The notes beneath the pieces are model-generated. The model saw only the letters and a program-made list of their open reading frames with translations, was not told the DNA's origin and made no database searches. Made by a program: the position numbers and the translations under genes. From assembly GCA_963971285.1 (NCBI GenBank), contig OZ020247.1, positions 15,334,614 through 15,398,613 on the forward strand: a DNA stretch of 64,000 nt, given 5' to 3'. This stretch comes from Astropecten irregularis (taxonomy: Eukaryota > Echinodermata > Asteroidea > Paxillosida > Astropectinidae). How positions within the stretch are numbered: position 1 is the first letter of the stretch; every line of letters starts with the position of its first letter. Of the stretch, positions 20,812 through 33,275 are shown in pieces.

Positions 20812-21966
20812 ATGGGATCAGGCATAACATCAGGTGAGTGCAGTGAAGAACACACTATTAACATCACCGAGGAGACAGTTTCTGAGTGGCTGTATTCTTC
20901 AACTGATGTCAAGATCATAACCATCGTCATGCCGATTATTTGGTGTCTTGGTATCCTCACTAACTCGTGTTTTCTCTTTGTCGTGTACCGTGTGCCTTCA
21001 ATGAGAACGGAGACTGGTATTTGCTTAGCAAACTTGGCACTCGTCGATGCAGTCTATCCGGGTTTATCCGCCTCGAGGCATATCTGGAGATATACAGTAT
21101 CGCCAGTGGTGTTCCACTATCCATTTGTGAATTCGGCAGAATGTTTTAGTTATCTTCTTGGCGTTTACTCTTTATACAACATTGGCATTGCACTGGTGAC
21201 CGTGGTAACATATGAAAGATATTATGCATTGTGCCATCCCATTCAACATCTTCAAATCCGCGGACGTCGACGAACCTGGAGAATGGTTGCCATCGGCTGG
21301 CTTTTGGGATTCATCACTGGTGTCGTTCTGTCCCCTGCTTTTGGTAAATCAGCATGGTCGTGTCTACGGTGGCCTGAAAACAACAAATATTCGGGATTTC
21401 CATCAGCTTATGCATACTGTGGATTGGTACAGCCGTGGGTTGTGTATTACGAAGTACCTCTTGACAGTATAACGTGGCTGATTGTAGCAGTATCTAACGT
21501 GTACATGTACATTCGGATCATGGGAACATTAAACAAGCGAAAGAAATTAAATTGCAGAAAAGAAAACAAGAAGATGAGCCAACAATCAAACCAAGTTGCC
21601 AAAATGCTGGTAGTCAATGGTGTTGTATTCTTCCTATGCCAGACCCCATATTACTTCATATCTGTCACTGTGTGGATCTGTGACATAGTCCAGATACCCA
21701 ATCCAATCGATTCTGCACTGGGAAATAGGTCTACAGCTTCTTTCATTGGCCTAGCACCACTGTATGTGAATTCAATGGTGAATCCATTGATTTACACCGC
21801 TTTAAGTTCACAATACCGAGCTGCGTTTCGCCAAGCATTCCTCATGCGAAGGGGGCGACAGATACAGCCAAGTTCTACCGTCTTCTTTAATCAGTCAAGC
21901 CAAGCAAGACAACATAGCGTTTCCATGGATACTTCCAGACCTCGCGAAGAAAATTGCGTTGGTTAA
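20812..21966 (+). CDS. rhodopsin-class GPCR, array copy 6 (type C)
   Basis: Intronless 384-residue receptor. Class A marks: GILTN, TM2 LANLALVD, ERY (YERYYALCHP), FFLCQTP, and NPLIY with TALSSQYRAAFRQAF. Type C features are QHLQIRGRRRTWRM in loop 2, loop ECL2 SAWSCLRWPENNKYSG, a loop 3 with NKKMSQQSNQ, and a tail ending EENCVG. Nearly identical to the copy at 43256. Intact. Confidence 0.95.
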   Translation: MGSGITSGECSEEHTINITEETVSEWLYSSTDVKIITIVMPIIWCLGILTNSCFLFVVYRVPSMRTETGICLANLALVDAVYPGLSASRHIWRYTVSPVVFHYPFVNSAECFSYLLGVYSLYNIGIALVTVVTYERYYALCHPIQHLQIRGRRRTWRMVAIGWLLGFITGVVLSPAFGKSAWSCLRWPENNKYSGFPSAYAYCGLVQPWVVYYEVPLDSITWLIVAVSNVYMYIRIMGTLNKRKKLNCRKENKKMSQQSNQVAKMLVVNGVVFFLCQTPYYFISVTVWICDIVQIPNPIDSALGNRSTASFIGLAPLYVNSMVNPLIYTALSSQYRAAFRQAFLMRRGRQIQPSSTVFFNQSSQARQHSVSMDTSRPREENCVG

Positions 21967-22000
21967 TAAGTTGAAGTATAGTCGTGTGTTACACATACGT

Positions 22001-22196
22001 ATGGTGACTTTAAAGGGACATCGCAAACAAATATTGACGCCAATATTGACGCCAATATTCGCGACTTTTACCCCAAGTCGCAAATATGTACGTCAATATT
22101 CAGACGCCAATATTTACGACATGGCCTCAAGTCGCGAATAATTGGCGTCAATATTTGCGTCAATATTTGTTTGCGATGTCCCTTTAAAGCCACCAT
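22001..22196. mobile_element. palindromic MITE (as 10772-10966)
   Basis: Same ends and interior as the element after copy 4, about 35 bp after the stop codon of the receptor. An orthologous insertion carried by duplication. Confidence 0.85.
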
Positions 22197-25100
22197 ACAT
22201 ACGAGATAACTGAATTAGTGTGTAACAGTTACCATTTCAAGTAAGTTGGGGCAATTGTAATGAACATGAAACGATTTTCTTCTTTCCTTTGGAGCATTAA
22301 TATCTTGGACAGTGATATGCAGCTTAGCTATATATTTTGTGATCAGCTTTGAAAGATAGCCAAATCATTGCAATCGTTCAGAATGTGTAATTCATGGTTA
22401 TAATGTAAACAATTTCAAATTTTGTTTCAAAATTGTTTTAAATTTTATTAGATTATTTTGGCACGATACAGCTTGCAGGACAGCCATTGAAAGTAATCAA
22501 TCTATATCTGAAATATTGCACAAGTTGTATTCATTCAATACCAGCACCTACTTTTTAAAGGTATAATACACGATTGGGAAAGGTCAGAGAACAGCGCTCA
22601 TTACTTTGTCTAATTCAACATGTACTGTCATAAACACAATCATGCAGCTATGTAAATTTTGAGCTCAATGGGACATCTGAGCTTCGAGAAAATAGCGAAA
22701 AAAACATAATGAATGGTCTTTATCTTACCCCGAGATGAAACTTTTTTCGGTCTTTGTTTTACTAATTTCTGAAAAAATACACCATTTCAGGCGGATATAT
22801 TTTAACGGTATGTTTCTATCAGCACCATCTTCATACCCTGAAAGTTATACGTAACATTGAGTATGTTACCAATCATGTAGTATTGTGCCCTTAATAATGA
22901 TTTCCAAAGTTTGACACACATTTAGGAGAAACGCCTCTGGGAGATGTTCTATGAATAGGTTGAGTCCGATGCAGCGTCATCACTTAAATGGTATGTTTCC
23001 ACCATCACCATCTTCATGTCCTGAAAGTTATATGTAAATCTGTGAACATTTCTGTTTGGGTTTATTACCAATCCTGTACTGTACCTGAAATATACTGGAA
23101 CCTTTGATTTATCTTATTGAACTATGATTGATTAAGTCTAAATCCGTTGAGCTTGTTTAAATATATTAATGTTTTGTAATGTATAATGTTTGAATCTATT
23201 TATACACTTATCTATCTCAAAGTAGGTTATGACATCATTGATTAAGCTCCTCATTTACATATGACCTTTGTGCGGCAGTGTGACGTTACGTCAGTCAGTA
23301 AGTGATGAAATAGGGGCCATATTTTTGACACATCTTTGTAGAATTTCACTTTGTAATTATGTCAATTTCTATAAATACTACGTGTAAATATCTAATTTTA
23401 CATAATTGGCTATGTCCCGGCCGGGACACGGTAACCAGTCTATGTTGAGCACTTGCCTTGTCACTCTTACACTTGGTATTCATACGACAAAATCTAGTAC
23501 CGGTTATGACTATCTATTTTCATCAATCCGGTCAATAATGCATTCTTTTTGGATATTACGTTGAACAAATTATAATGTAATTTTGCCATTTTTAATTTTG
23601 TTTGATAACGCCCCAAAATATTTTTAGGGAAGTTTTTGTCAGTAAAAGTTTAATATCGTTGCGCGAAGAACTCCGCCGTGGCCAGCGCGCGCAACTCTGC
23701 CTTTCTTGCAGCATATTCCGCGTGGCATGGACGTAAGTTTACTTTTTCTACAAATTGTCAACTATCTTCCCGTGAAAAAGATGGACACGGTAATGAATTC
23801 TGTGTTATTGTAGACCATTACTCACCCCTGATCATTTTGAGTGCGCTATTTGGGTGACAGGTAATTACAATCTGTCATTTGGAATGATTTTAGTCGTTCT
23901 ATTCATGCACCTTACGTTTTCGTATTAAGAAACTTTTCGTGATCAACGGCCGTTTTATGTGTCAACTCAACGGTTTTTTGTTTATTGTTAGCTTTCAGTT
24001 TTCACGGTTACGATATCGATTAAGCCATTTGATAAGGGGAACCCAGTGATTTTGTGTGAACCCACTTGTTAACTGGTTGGAGAAATGTGGTATAAATTAT
24101 AATAATTACGTTGGGGTCTGTCACGCGGCCTAGCAAATTAAAGCGGCCGTTAGTCAGCCTTGCTTTAGATCATATCCTTGGAAAGAGACGCAGACTAATT
24201 AAGAAGTCTCAATCGATGTGAACAATAATTTGAGGTTTTTTTTTTTTTTTTTAATACTTATCAGTGTCGTGTAATTACTAATTCTTAGCTGTTTAGTACA
24301 GCTATACTGCTGCCCATGTTTTCAGCCTAGGGCCAATAGTATTCTTCATGAAGTCCATTGATTGTCTGGGTTCCATTTTTGTCAGCGTCAGGGCATGCAA
24401 GAGCTAGGCAGCTCACTTTCCATAACATGTTCAAACTATGTTTTTTGTCATGATACTTTGAACTGTATATCAGAAAAATTATGTGACATGTGAATTGTAT
24501 ATAGTTAAAATTCTGAGTTTCACTTTTTCACTTTTTTTCCTTTGATTATCATCTAGGTTTAATAGGAAATCCAATCAGTTAATAAATCACTGTGGCAATC
24601 AATGCGATGTTATTGGTTATACTGGTGTGATTCTTTCTTATAAGCTGCTGCCATTTCTCTATGATCCTCCTTCAATGGTGGAAATCTTTATCAAGGTATT
24701 GGAAATCTAATCCAATGAACAAAAAAATATTCCAATTTCAAATGGTCTGATTTTATCATTTGCATCAGAATCGCAATTTTATCGCTTGGCCTCAGGCGCC
24801 GTTTTCCTTTGCTAATGTAGGCCTACGTACGTCGCTGATAACAAGACAGTGTGAGGGGGAGGTGGATCACGCACTGCAAACGTGCGTCATCACCACTTGA
24901 AGGGCATTACTAGAGGCAGACTTATCATGGTAATTGCAAGAAGTTGGTCAGTCCATCAAGTCTCAAGCCATTATCAAAGTATCAACATCACACTTTCTGC
25001 TCCATTTCTTTATTTGCTATCAACATAAAGGCATCTGTCTCAAGGACGAGGGTAAAAGACTTGCTGAATTGGGAATGTAGGCCTATACGATTCATCAAGT

Positions 25101-25263
25101 GCTTTCACAAACAAACTTCAGAAGAACTCAAATACGAGTAATTGAATTAAAACTAGGCGCTAAGTAATGCACTTGCCACTCGTGGCCAGAATCGAGTTTA
25201 ATTCGCAAAATTATCTTGTTGTGATCGGTGTGTTGCATGAAGAACACGGCTAGAGTCTGGACC
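22197..25263. other. conserved flank and array spacer, block 2
   Basis: Paralogue of 10967-13428, followed at 24797 by about 450 bp of spacer that block 1 and block 3 lack because the gene cluster sits there. Contains the splice-flanked 21-nt segment (23712-23732) and a poly-T run near 24240. About 22735-23040 includes an internal near-tandem duplication, and part of it also recurs inverted near 51190-51345. No gene. Confidence 0.6.
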
Positions 25264-25270
25264 TATAAAA
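25264..25270 (+). promoter_or_regulatory. TATA box, type A (copy 7)
   Basis: TATAAAA in the conserved type A context. The downstream receptor is truncated, and the uORF start is lost here (ATT for ATG). Confidence 0.5.
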
Positions 25271-25587
25271 TGTCATCCCCAATATTGAGCAAGTTTCGAT
25301 CGCAGCACTAGCCTCTTGATCTAGGAAACTACGAGCTGAACGAAGTCGAGCTAATTGCCACAGTGTGGGGAATTCCATCCGTTTAGAGTATCGATGCTTG
25401 GCCGGCGAGGACCCGTTCTTTCACCGGTGTGTTTTTAGGATCGCCACTGGCAAACTCACTAAAGCCAGACTTTTTATTGATGTGAGACTTCTAAAGCTTC
25501 ATTTTCTTGCAATTTCAAAACATTTTTTCAAGACGCAGTATAAACATCGTGGACTGGATTTCTGGTCTTTCAAGAAGCTAATCCATC

Positions 25588-26172
25588 ATGGGATCAGGCA
25601 TAACATCAGGTGAGTGCAGTGAAGAGAACACTATTAACATCACCGAGGAGACAGTTTCTGAGTGGCTGTATACTTCAACTGATGTCACGATCACAACCAT
25701 CGTCATACCGATCATTTGCTGTCTTGGTATCCTCACTAACTCGTGTTTTCTCTTTGTCGTGTGCCGTGTACCTTCAATGAGATCAGAGACTGGTATATAC
25801 TTAGCAAACTTGGCAGTCGCTGATATACTCTATCCAAGTTTATCCGCTATGAGGCATATCTGGAGATATACAGTATCGCCAGTGGTGTCCCACTATCCAT
25901 TCGTGAATTCGGCAGAATGTGTCAGTTATTGGCTTCCTATGCATGTCTTGTACTACTTTGGCATAGCATTGGTAACCATGGTCACATATGAGAGGTATCT
26001 CGCATTGTGTTATCCCATTAAACATCTTCAAATCCGTGGACGACCACGAACCTTTAAAATGGTTGCCATCTGCTGGCTGGTGGGGTTCGTATGTGGAGGA
26101 TCACTAATTCCTGCTTTTGGTAAACTAAACTTGACGTGTCTGCGATGGCCTAAAAACAAATATTCAGTTTAG
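25588..26172 (+). pseudogene. rhodopsin-class GPCR, array copy 7 (type A), 3' truncated
   Basis: 194 codons match type A receptors through TM4 and into extracellular loop 2 (LTCLRWPKNK), then stop within two codons of a breakpoint at about 26168. From 26174 the sequence is the 50-bp hairpin and type B spacer matching about 6376-7339. TM5-TM7 are absent. The layout implies one deletion joining copy 7 to the spacer before the next type B gene and removing a copy 2 equivalent. It cannot give a working receptor. Confidence 0.92.
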
Positions 26173-27150
26173 AGGCTCTCCACAATAATGCTACACAGTA
26201 CGTTAGCATTATAGTGGAGAGTCGTTTTATACAATGCATGCAATATAATGGAGTTGAAGTTTGTCGCATTATACACGAATCCGACGAACAATTCGTGTAG
26301 TTAGCCCTGCGGTGTATCCCCCATAGTAATAGTGGGGCGTAGCCTTAATTCTTTTGTTGCCACACAAAAGGCGGACGGGGACACCGCAGTAATGGTGGAT
26401 GGTTTGTCGCACCGTCTGATCGGTGTATACCATCTGATTGCGATTTCACGAGAGAGTAGACAATGATTAGTTATAATAATACAGCTTGGAAGCTCCTTTT
26501 GATTAAAGGACAGAAACTGTCAATGTGAATCATTTCCAGCCCAAAAACCTCGCAATTTCCGACCTTAATATAATTATATAAACATTCCACTGACTCTTCT
26601 TGATTATATTTACACTGGAAACAGAACTTCATCTCCCATAGAAAGAGAAAGGAAAATAACTACAACGAATATTCCCCTTTTCATGCAAGACTGCCATTAC
26701 CGACTTAGCATTGTCACATAAGTATTTGATCCAGTCATGCATGCACATTATTGTGGGCATATAAAGATCTGTACCAACAAGTCACGTTTATTGTGCAGTA
26801 TCTTTGTGTCATCGTCCACTCACAGTATTGAGTACGTTGATGCCTTCTGATATTTTAATCTTCAAAGAGCAAGAAAATTATTTTCGGTGAAGCCAGAAAA
26901 TAAGTTCTCCTGAGAAGTGTGAATAACGTGAGATCAAGACGCAGCTATAATATGATATATTAGAAGATGTAACTTGGATGCCTACATCCAAACATTATTT
27001 TGAAGGAAGATGTTGGTGTAGCTCCAAAACGTTCCATGTACCATTCTGAGTGCTATCTGCAAACTGGAGGACTGATCAAAGCTACCCATCCAGCAGTCCG
27101 TTAACACTGCCAACCGGAATTGTATATTTCTTTAAATACCCAAATCCATC
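26173..27150. other. type B upstream region after the deletion junction
   Basis: Begins with hairpin 26174-26223, then tracks 6412-7339 closely, including the TATAAAG at 26760-26766. Noncoding. Confidence 0.6.
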
Positions 27151-28284
27151 ATGGGATCAGGCATAACATCAGGTGAGTGCAGTGAAGAAAACACTATTAA
27201 CATCACCGAGGAGACAGTTTCTGAGTGGCTGTATACTTCAACTGATGTCACGATCATAACCATCGTCATACCGATTATTTGCTGTCTTGGTATCCTCACT
27301 AACTCGTGTTTTCTCTTTGTCGTGTACCGTGTACCTTCAATGAGATCAGAGACTGGTATATACTTAGCAAACTTGACAGTCGCTGATATACTCTATCCGA
27401 GTTTATCCGCTATGAGACATATCTGGAGATATACAGTATCGCCAGTGGTGTCCCACTATCCATTTGTGAATTCGGTGGAATGTGTCAGTTATCTTCTTTT
27501 TGTTTATATCTTGTACTACGTTGGCATTGCATTGGTAACCATGGTCACATATGAGAGATATCTTGCACTGTGTTATCCCATTAAACATCTTCAAATCCGC
27601 GGACGACAACGAACCTGTAAAATGGTTGCCATCTGCTGGCTGGCGGGGTTCGTATATGGAGGATCGCAAATTCCTGCATTTGGTAAACTAAACTTGACGT
27701 GCCTGCGATGGCCTAAAGACAAAGATTCAGGATTACCGTCATCTTATGCATACTGCGATTTGGTTCAGCCGTGGGTTGCGTATTTCTATATTCCACAGGA
27801 AATCATTTTCTGGCTGATTGCAATGGTATATAACGTGTACATGTACATCCGCATCATACAAACATTAAGCAAGCGAAAAAAATTGAATTGCAGAAAAGAA
27901 AAGAAGCAATCAAGCCAAGTTGCCAAAATGCTGGTAGTCAATGGTGTTGTATTCTTCCTATGCCAGGCCCCATATTACTTCATATCTCTTACTGCCTGGA
28001 TCTGTGAAGTAGCCCAAATACCTAATCCAATCACTGCTGCGCTGGGAAATTGGTCTACAGCTTTTTTTAGTGTCCAAGCACCACTGTATTTGAATTCGAT
28101 GGTGAATCCATTGATATACAATGCAATGAGTTCACAATACCGAGCTGCGTTTCGTCAAGCATTCCAGCGAAGGAGGCGACAGAAACAGCCAGGTTCCATT
28201 CATCGTCCTCCTTCATCCATCAGTCAAGCAAGAAACCAAAGTGTTACCATGGAAACTGCAGGAAGATCACATGAAGACATTTGA
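27151..28284 (+). CDS. rhodopsin-class GPCR, array copy 8 (type B)
   Basis: Intronless 377-residue receptor, nearly identical to copy 3 (7340): LANLTVAD here replaces LANLAVAD in TM2, next to the conserved Asp. ERY, FFLCQAP, FFSVQAPLY and NPLIY are all present. The flanks on both sides are also nearly identical, placing both genes in one recent duplication. Intact. Confidence 0.95.
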   Translation: MGSGITSGECSEENTINITEETVSEWLYTSTDVTIITIVIPIICCLGILTNSCFLFVVYRVPSMRSETGIYLANLTVADILYPSLSAMRHIWRYTVSPVVSHYPFVNSVECVSYLLFVYILYYVGIALVTMVTYERYLALCYPIKHLQIRGRQRTCKMVAICWLAGFVYGGSQIPAFGKLNLTCLRWPKDKDSGLPSSYAYCDLVQPWVAYFYIPQEIIFWLIAMVYNVYMYIRIIQTLSKRKKLNCRKEKKQSSQVAKMLVVNGVVFFLCQAPYYFISLTAWICEVAQIPNPITAALGNWSTAFFSVQAPLYLNSMVNPLIYNAMSSQYRAAFRQAFQRRRRQKQPGSIHRPPSSISQARNQSVTMETAGRSHEDI

Positions 28285-29381
28285 GTCGTTTTTACAGATT
28301 TTGCATGAACTGTTTAATTGTGATTTACCATTGGACTCTGCACAGTCATACACCGCTCAGTGGTATGTCTCTATCGGTAAAGTTGCTTGGATTCAAATTG
28401 ATAGAATGATTATCACAGGTATTAAATCATAGTCTTAATATTTGAGAAATTGAGATACACGTATAGGCCTACCTCCGTAGCGGTTTGAAAGTGTTTATTG
28501 TGTTTGAACTTTTTTTCTTTATGCACTATATAGACAAAGAACAAACTGCAAAAGAATGTACTGCCGCAGGCTGTGTTAACCATTTTGTACGTACGTCTTT
28601 ATATCGACCACTTGGTTTCTCTTTGACCCGAATTGGACTCGGTTCCGCACCGCCCAATGCACGTAGCGTCATCAAGATTCAATTAATGTGGAACAAGCCA
28701 ACATGCATAAATACGGCATTTCTCCCTGTTCTGTGTGGAGCTTTGGGAATGTTTTTACCAGTTAGATGTGACCCATTTTTAATGCAAAACACAAATATCC
28801 ATTTCCGTCCCTGGCTCTAACGGGCAACTGTAACTCTTCACCTTGAGTGGCTTTCGGCCTTATTAAGAGCAATTTTTCGCGCATTATGGAGGAAAACAAA
28901 ATTAATATCGTGCAGGCTGGACAGTGTATAGGCCTGCTATACTGACAGTGTGGCAGGAATTGAAGATCATTCAATACTGCATGACTGTCTTGAGAACTGC
29001 GAACGATCCATATGCAGTTCAGTGTGAATTGGAGCTTGATTCACGTTTAGATAGCGTCGGCTTCGAGAGAGATATGTTTTCCAAATCGTCATAGTTGCAG
29101 GAAAGACTGTGTGAACAAACTGTTTGGTTGTATATTTTGATTTGACGAATACTGGAAATAACGTTTGCCGATCAGTAGTTCAAGCAGTTCCAAAAATGTT
29201 AAGATGCAGTAACGCAATTCGGCATTTGAACCGTATTTCTAAGAAAGACACACGCGGAGCTTGGTCTTATGAAAGCTTTATTTTTGCTGATTGAGAGGAA
29301 ACAAACGTTCATACCAATAAGAAGGAATAACGTGAAGACTTGGTACTGTAATTGTGTGCATTTTCAAGACGCTAATCCATC
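28285..29381. other. 3' region of copy 8 and type C upstream region
   Basis: Noncoding. Close paralogue of 8474-9581. A single segment near 29005 is altered or shortened relative to the other copies. No gene. Confidence 0.55.
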
Positions 29382-30539
29382 ATGGGATCAGGCATAACAT
29401 CAGGTGAGTGCAGTGAAGAAAACACTATTAACATCACCGAGGAGACAGTTTCTGAGTGGCTGTATTCTTCAACTGATGTCAAGATCATAACCATCGTCAT
29501 ACCGATTATTTGCTGTCTTGGTATCCTCACTAACTCGTGTTTTCTCTTTGTCGTGTACCGTGTGCCTTCAATGAGAACGGAGACTGGTATTTACCTAGCA
29601 AACCTGGCAATAGTTGACGTAGTCTATCCAAGTTTATCCGCCTCGAGGCATATCTGGAGATATACAGTATCGCCAGTGGTGTTCCACTATCCATTTGTGA
29701 ATTCGGTGGAATGTTTTAGTTATCTTCTTGGCGTTTACTCTATATACAACATTGGCATTGCACTGGTGACCGTGGTAACATATGAAAGATATTATGCATT
29801 GTGCCATCCCATTCAACATCTTCAAGTCCGCGGACGTCGACGAACCTGGAGAATGGTTGCCATCGGCTGGCTTTTGGGATTCATCACTGGTGTCGTTCTG
29901 TCCCCTGCTTTTGGTAAATCAGCATGGTCGTGTCTACGGTGGCCTGAAAACAACAAATATTCGGGATTTCAATCGGCTTATGCATACTGTGGATTGGTAC
30001 AGCCGTGGGTTGTGTATTACGAAGTACCTCTTGACAGTATAACGTGGCTGATTGTAGTAGTATCTAACGTGTACATGTACATTCGGATCATGGGAACATT
30101 AAACAAGCGAAAGAAATTAAATTGCAGAAAAGAAAACAAGAAGATGAGCCAACAATCAAACCAAGTTGCCAAAATGCTGGTAGTCAATGGTGTTGTATTC
30201 TTCCTATGCCAGACCCCATATTACTTCATATCTGTCACTGCGTGGATCTGTGACGTAGTCCAGATACCAAATCCAATAGATTCTGCACTGGGAAATAGGT
30301 CTACAGCTTCTTTCATTGGCCTAGCACCACTGTATATGAATTCAATGGTGAATCCATTGATTTACACCGCTTTAAGTTCACAATACCGAGCTGCGTTTCG
30401 CCAAGCATTCCTCATGCGAAGGGGGCGACAGATACAGCCAAGTTCCACCGTCTTCTTAAATCAGTCAAGCCAAGCAAGACAACACAGCGTTTCCATGGAA
30501 ACTCCCAGACCTCGCGAAGAAAATTGCGTCGGTAAATAA
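29382..30539 (+). CDS. rhodopsin-class GPCR, array copy 9 (type C)
   Basis: Intronless 385-residue receptor with type C features: RRRTWRM, SAWSCLRWPENNKYSG, loop 3 KKMSQQSN, and NPLIYTALSSQ. The TM2 stretch differs from the other type C copies (LANLAIVDVVYPSLSA), a cluster of changes that could be a conversion tract. It ends EENCVGK, one residue longer than copies 6 and 11. Intact. Confidence 0.95.
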   Translation: MGSGITSGECSEENTINITEETVSEWLYSSTDVKIITIVIPIICCLGILTNSCFLFVVYRVPSMRTETGIYLANLAIVDVVYPSLSASRHIWRYTVSPVVFHYPFVNSVECFSYLLGVYSIYNIGIALVTVVTYERYYALCHPIQHLQVRGRRRTWRMVAIGWLLGFITGVVLSPAFGKSAWSCLRWPENNKYSGFQSAYAYCGLVQPWVVYYEVPLDSITWLIVVVSNVYMYIRIMGTLNKRKKLNCRKENKKMSQQSNQVAKMLVVNGVVFFLCQTPYYFISVTAWICDVVQIPNPIDSALGNRSTASFIGLAPLYMNSMVNPLIYTALSSQYRAAFRQAFLMRRGRQIQPSSTVFLNQSSQARQHSVSMETPRPREENCVGK

Positions 30540-30553
30540 GTTGAAGTATACGT

Positions 30554-30723
30554 ATGGTGGCTTTAAAGGGACATCACAAACAAATATTGACGCCAATATT
30601 GACGCCAATATTCGGGACTTTTACCCCAAGTCGCAAATATGTACGTCAATATTCAGACGCCAATATTTACGACATGGCCTCAAGTCGCGAATATTGGCGT
30701 CAATGTCCCTTTAAAGCCACCAT
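30554..30723. mobile_element. palindromic MITE, internally shortened
   Basis: Same element as 10772-10966 with the inner part of the right arm missing (AATATTGGCGTCAATGTCCC). Confidence 0.8.
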
Positions 30724-33275
30724 ACATACGAGATAACTGAATTAGTGTGTAACAGTTACCATTTCAAGTAAGTTGGGGCAATTGTAATGAACATGAAACG
30801 ATTTTCTTCTTTCCTTTGGAGCATTAATATCTTGGACAGTGATATGCAGCTTAGCTATATATTTTGTGATCGCTTTGAAAAATAGCCAAATCATTGCAAT
30901 CGTTCAGAATGTGTAATTCATGGTTAATGTAAACAATTTCAAATTTTGTTTCAAAATTGTTTTAAATTTTATTAGATTATTTTGTCACGATACAGCTTGC
31001 AGGACAGCCATTGAAAGTAATCAATCTATATCTGAAATATTGAACAAGTTGTATTCATTCGATACCAGCACTTACTTTTTAAAGGTATAATACACGATTG
31101 GTTAAGGTCAGAGAACAGCGCTCATTACTTTGTCTAATCCAACATGTACTGTCATAAACACAATCATGCAGCTATGTAAATTTTGAGCTCAATGGGACAT
31201 CTGAGCTTCGAGAAAATAGCGAAAAAAACATAATGGTATGTTTCCACCATCACCATCTTCATGTCCTGAAAGTTATATGTAAATCTGTGAACATTTCTGT
31301 TTGGGTTTATTACCAATCCTGTACTGTACCTGCAATATACTGGAACCTTTGATTAATCTTATTGAACCATGATTGATTAAGTCTAAATCCGTTGAGCTCG
31401 TTTAAATATATTAATGTTTTGTAATGTATAATGTTTGAATCTATTTATACACTTATCTATCTCAAAGTAGGTTATGACATCATTGATTAAGCTCCTCATT
31501 TACATATGACCTTTGTGCGGCAGTGTGACGTTACGTCAGTCAGTAAGTGATGAAATAAGGGCCATATTTTTGACACATCTTTGTAGAATTTCACTTTGTA
31601 ATTATGTCAATTTCTATAAATACTACGTGTAAATATCTAATTTTACATAATTAGCCATGTCCCGGCCGGGACACGGTAACCAGTCTATGTTGAGCACTTG
31701 CCCTGTCACTCTTACACTTGGTATTCATACGACAAAATCTAGTACCGGTTATGACTATCTATTTTCATCAATCCGGTCAATAATGCATTCTTTTTGGATA
31801 TTACGTTGTACAAATTATAAATTTAATTTTGACATTTTTATTTTTGTTTAATAACGCCCTAAAATAATTTTAGGGAAGTTTTTGTCAGTAAAAGTTTAAT
31901 ATCGTTGCGCGAAGAACTCCGCCGTGGCCAGCGCGCGTACCTGGGCCCTTTTCCAAACCTCGGCTCCGGCTCAGGCTCCGGCTCCGGCTCCATTTCGTGA
32001 ACCCATTCTAAAATAACGGGTAGCAAAATAGAGACTTTTGGCTATGGTGTGGAAGTAGATACTCTGGTTTGAACCAGAAAACAGAGATTCAGCTTCAATA
32101 AAAAGCCACAAGCTATATTTTCAGCATATGGATGACAGCGCTGGAGCCGGAGCCTGAGCCGGAGCCGAGATTTGGAAAAGGGCCCTAGCTCTGCCTTTCT
32201 TGCAGCATATTCCGCGTGGCATGGACGTAAGTTTACTTTTTCTGCAAATTGTCAACTATCTTCCGTCATGAAAAAGATGGACACCGTCATGTATTCTGTG
32301 TTATTGTAGACCATTACTCACCCCTGATCATTTTGAGTGCGCTATTTGGGTGACAGGTAATCACAATCTGTCATTTGGAATGATTTTAGTCGTTCTATTC
32401 AGCACCTTACGTTTTCATATTAAGAAATTTTTCTTGATCAACGGCCGTTTTATGTGTCAACTCAACGATTTTTTTTTAATGTTAGCTTTCATTTTTCACG
32501 GTAACGATATCGATTAAGCCATTTGATAAGGGGAACCCAGTGAACCCACTTGTTAACTGGTTTCTAGTAATGTGGTATGTATACAGGTACGTTGGGGTCA
32601 GTCACGCGGCCTAGCAATTAAGCGGCCGTCAGTCAGCCTTGCGGTAGATCATATCCTGGGAAAGAGACGCAGACTAATTAAATCTCAATCGATGTGAACA
32701 ATAATTTGAGGTTTTTTTTAATACCTATCAGTGTCGTGTAATTACTAATTCTTAGCTGTTTAGTACAGCTACTACTGCCCATGCTGTCAGCCTAGGGCCA
32801 ATACTGAATAGTATTTTTCATGAAGTCCATTGCATGATAGTCTGGGTTGCATTGTTGTCAGCGCCAGGGCAAGAGGCAGCTCTCTTTCCGTAACATGTTC
32901 AAACTATGTTTTTGCCATGGTACTTCGAAGTATTATCAGAAAAATTATATGAACTGTGAATCGCAGTTTAAAATTAGTTTCACTTTTTCAAAATGTTTCC
33001 TTTGATTATAATCATCTAGGTTTAATAGAAAATCCAATCAGTTAATAAATCACTGTGGCAATCAATGCAATGTTATTGGTTATACTGGTGTGATTCTGTC
33101 TTAAGCTGCAGCCATTTCTTTGTGATCCTCCTTCACCGTACTGCATGGTGGAAATCTTTATCAAGTTAAAATCTAATCCAATGAACAAAAAAATATTCCA
33201 ATTTCAAATGGTCTGATTTTATCATTTGCATCAGAACTTGGAATTGGGGCGCAATTTTATCGCTTGGCCTCGGGC
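30724..33275. other. conserved flank, block 3
   Basis: Paralogue of 10967-13428 with a 243-bp MITE inserted (31943-32185). Keeps the 16-bp palindrome and the 21-nt splice-flanked segment (32206-32226). No gene. Confidence 0.6.
31943..32185. mobile_element. MITE with GGGCCCTTTTCCAAA ends
   Basis: The inverted ends GGGCCCTTTTCCAAACCTCG and near reverse complement carry repeats of GGCTCC. The interior has TTCTAAAATAACGGG and CTCTGGTTTGAACCAGAAAA. Absent at the same site in the other three flank copies, so it inserted after duplication. A diverged relative in opposite orientation lies at 53529-53759. Confidence 0.88.
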
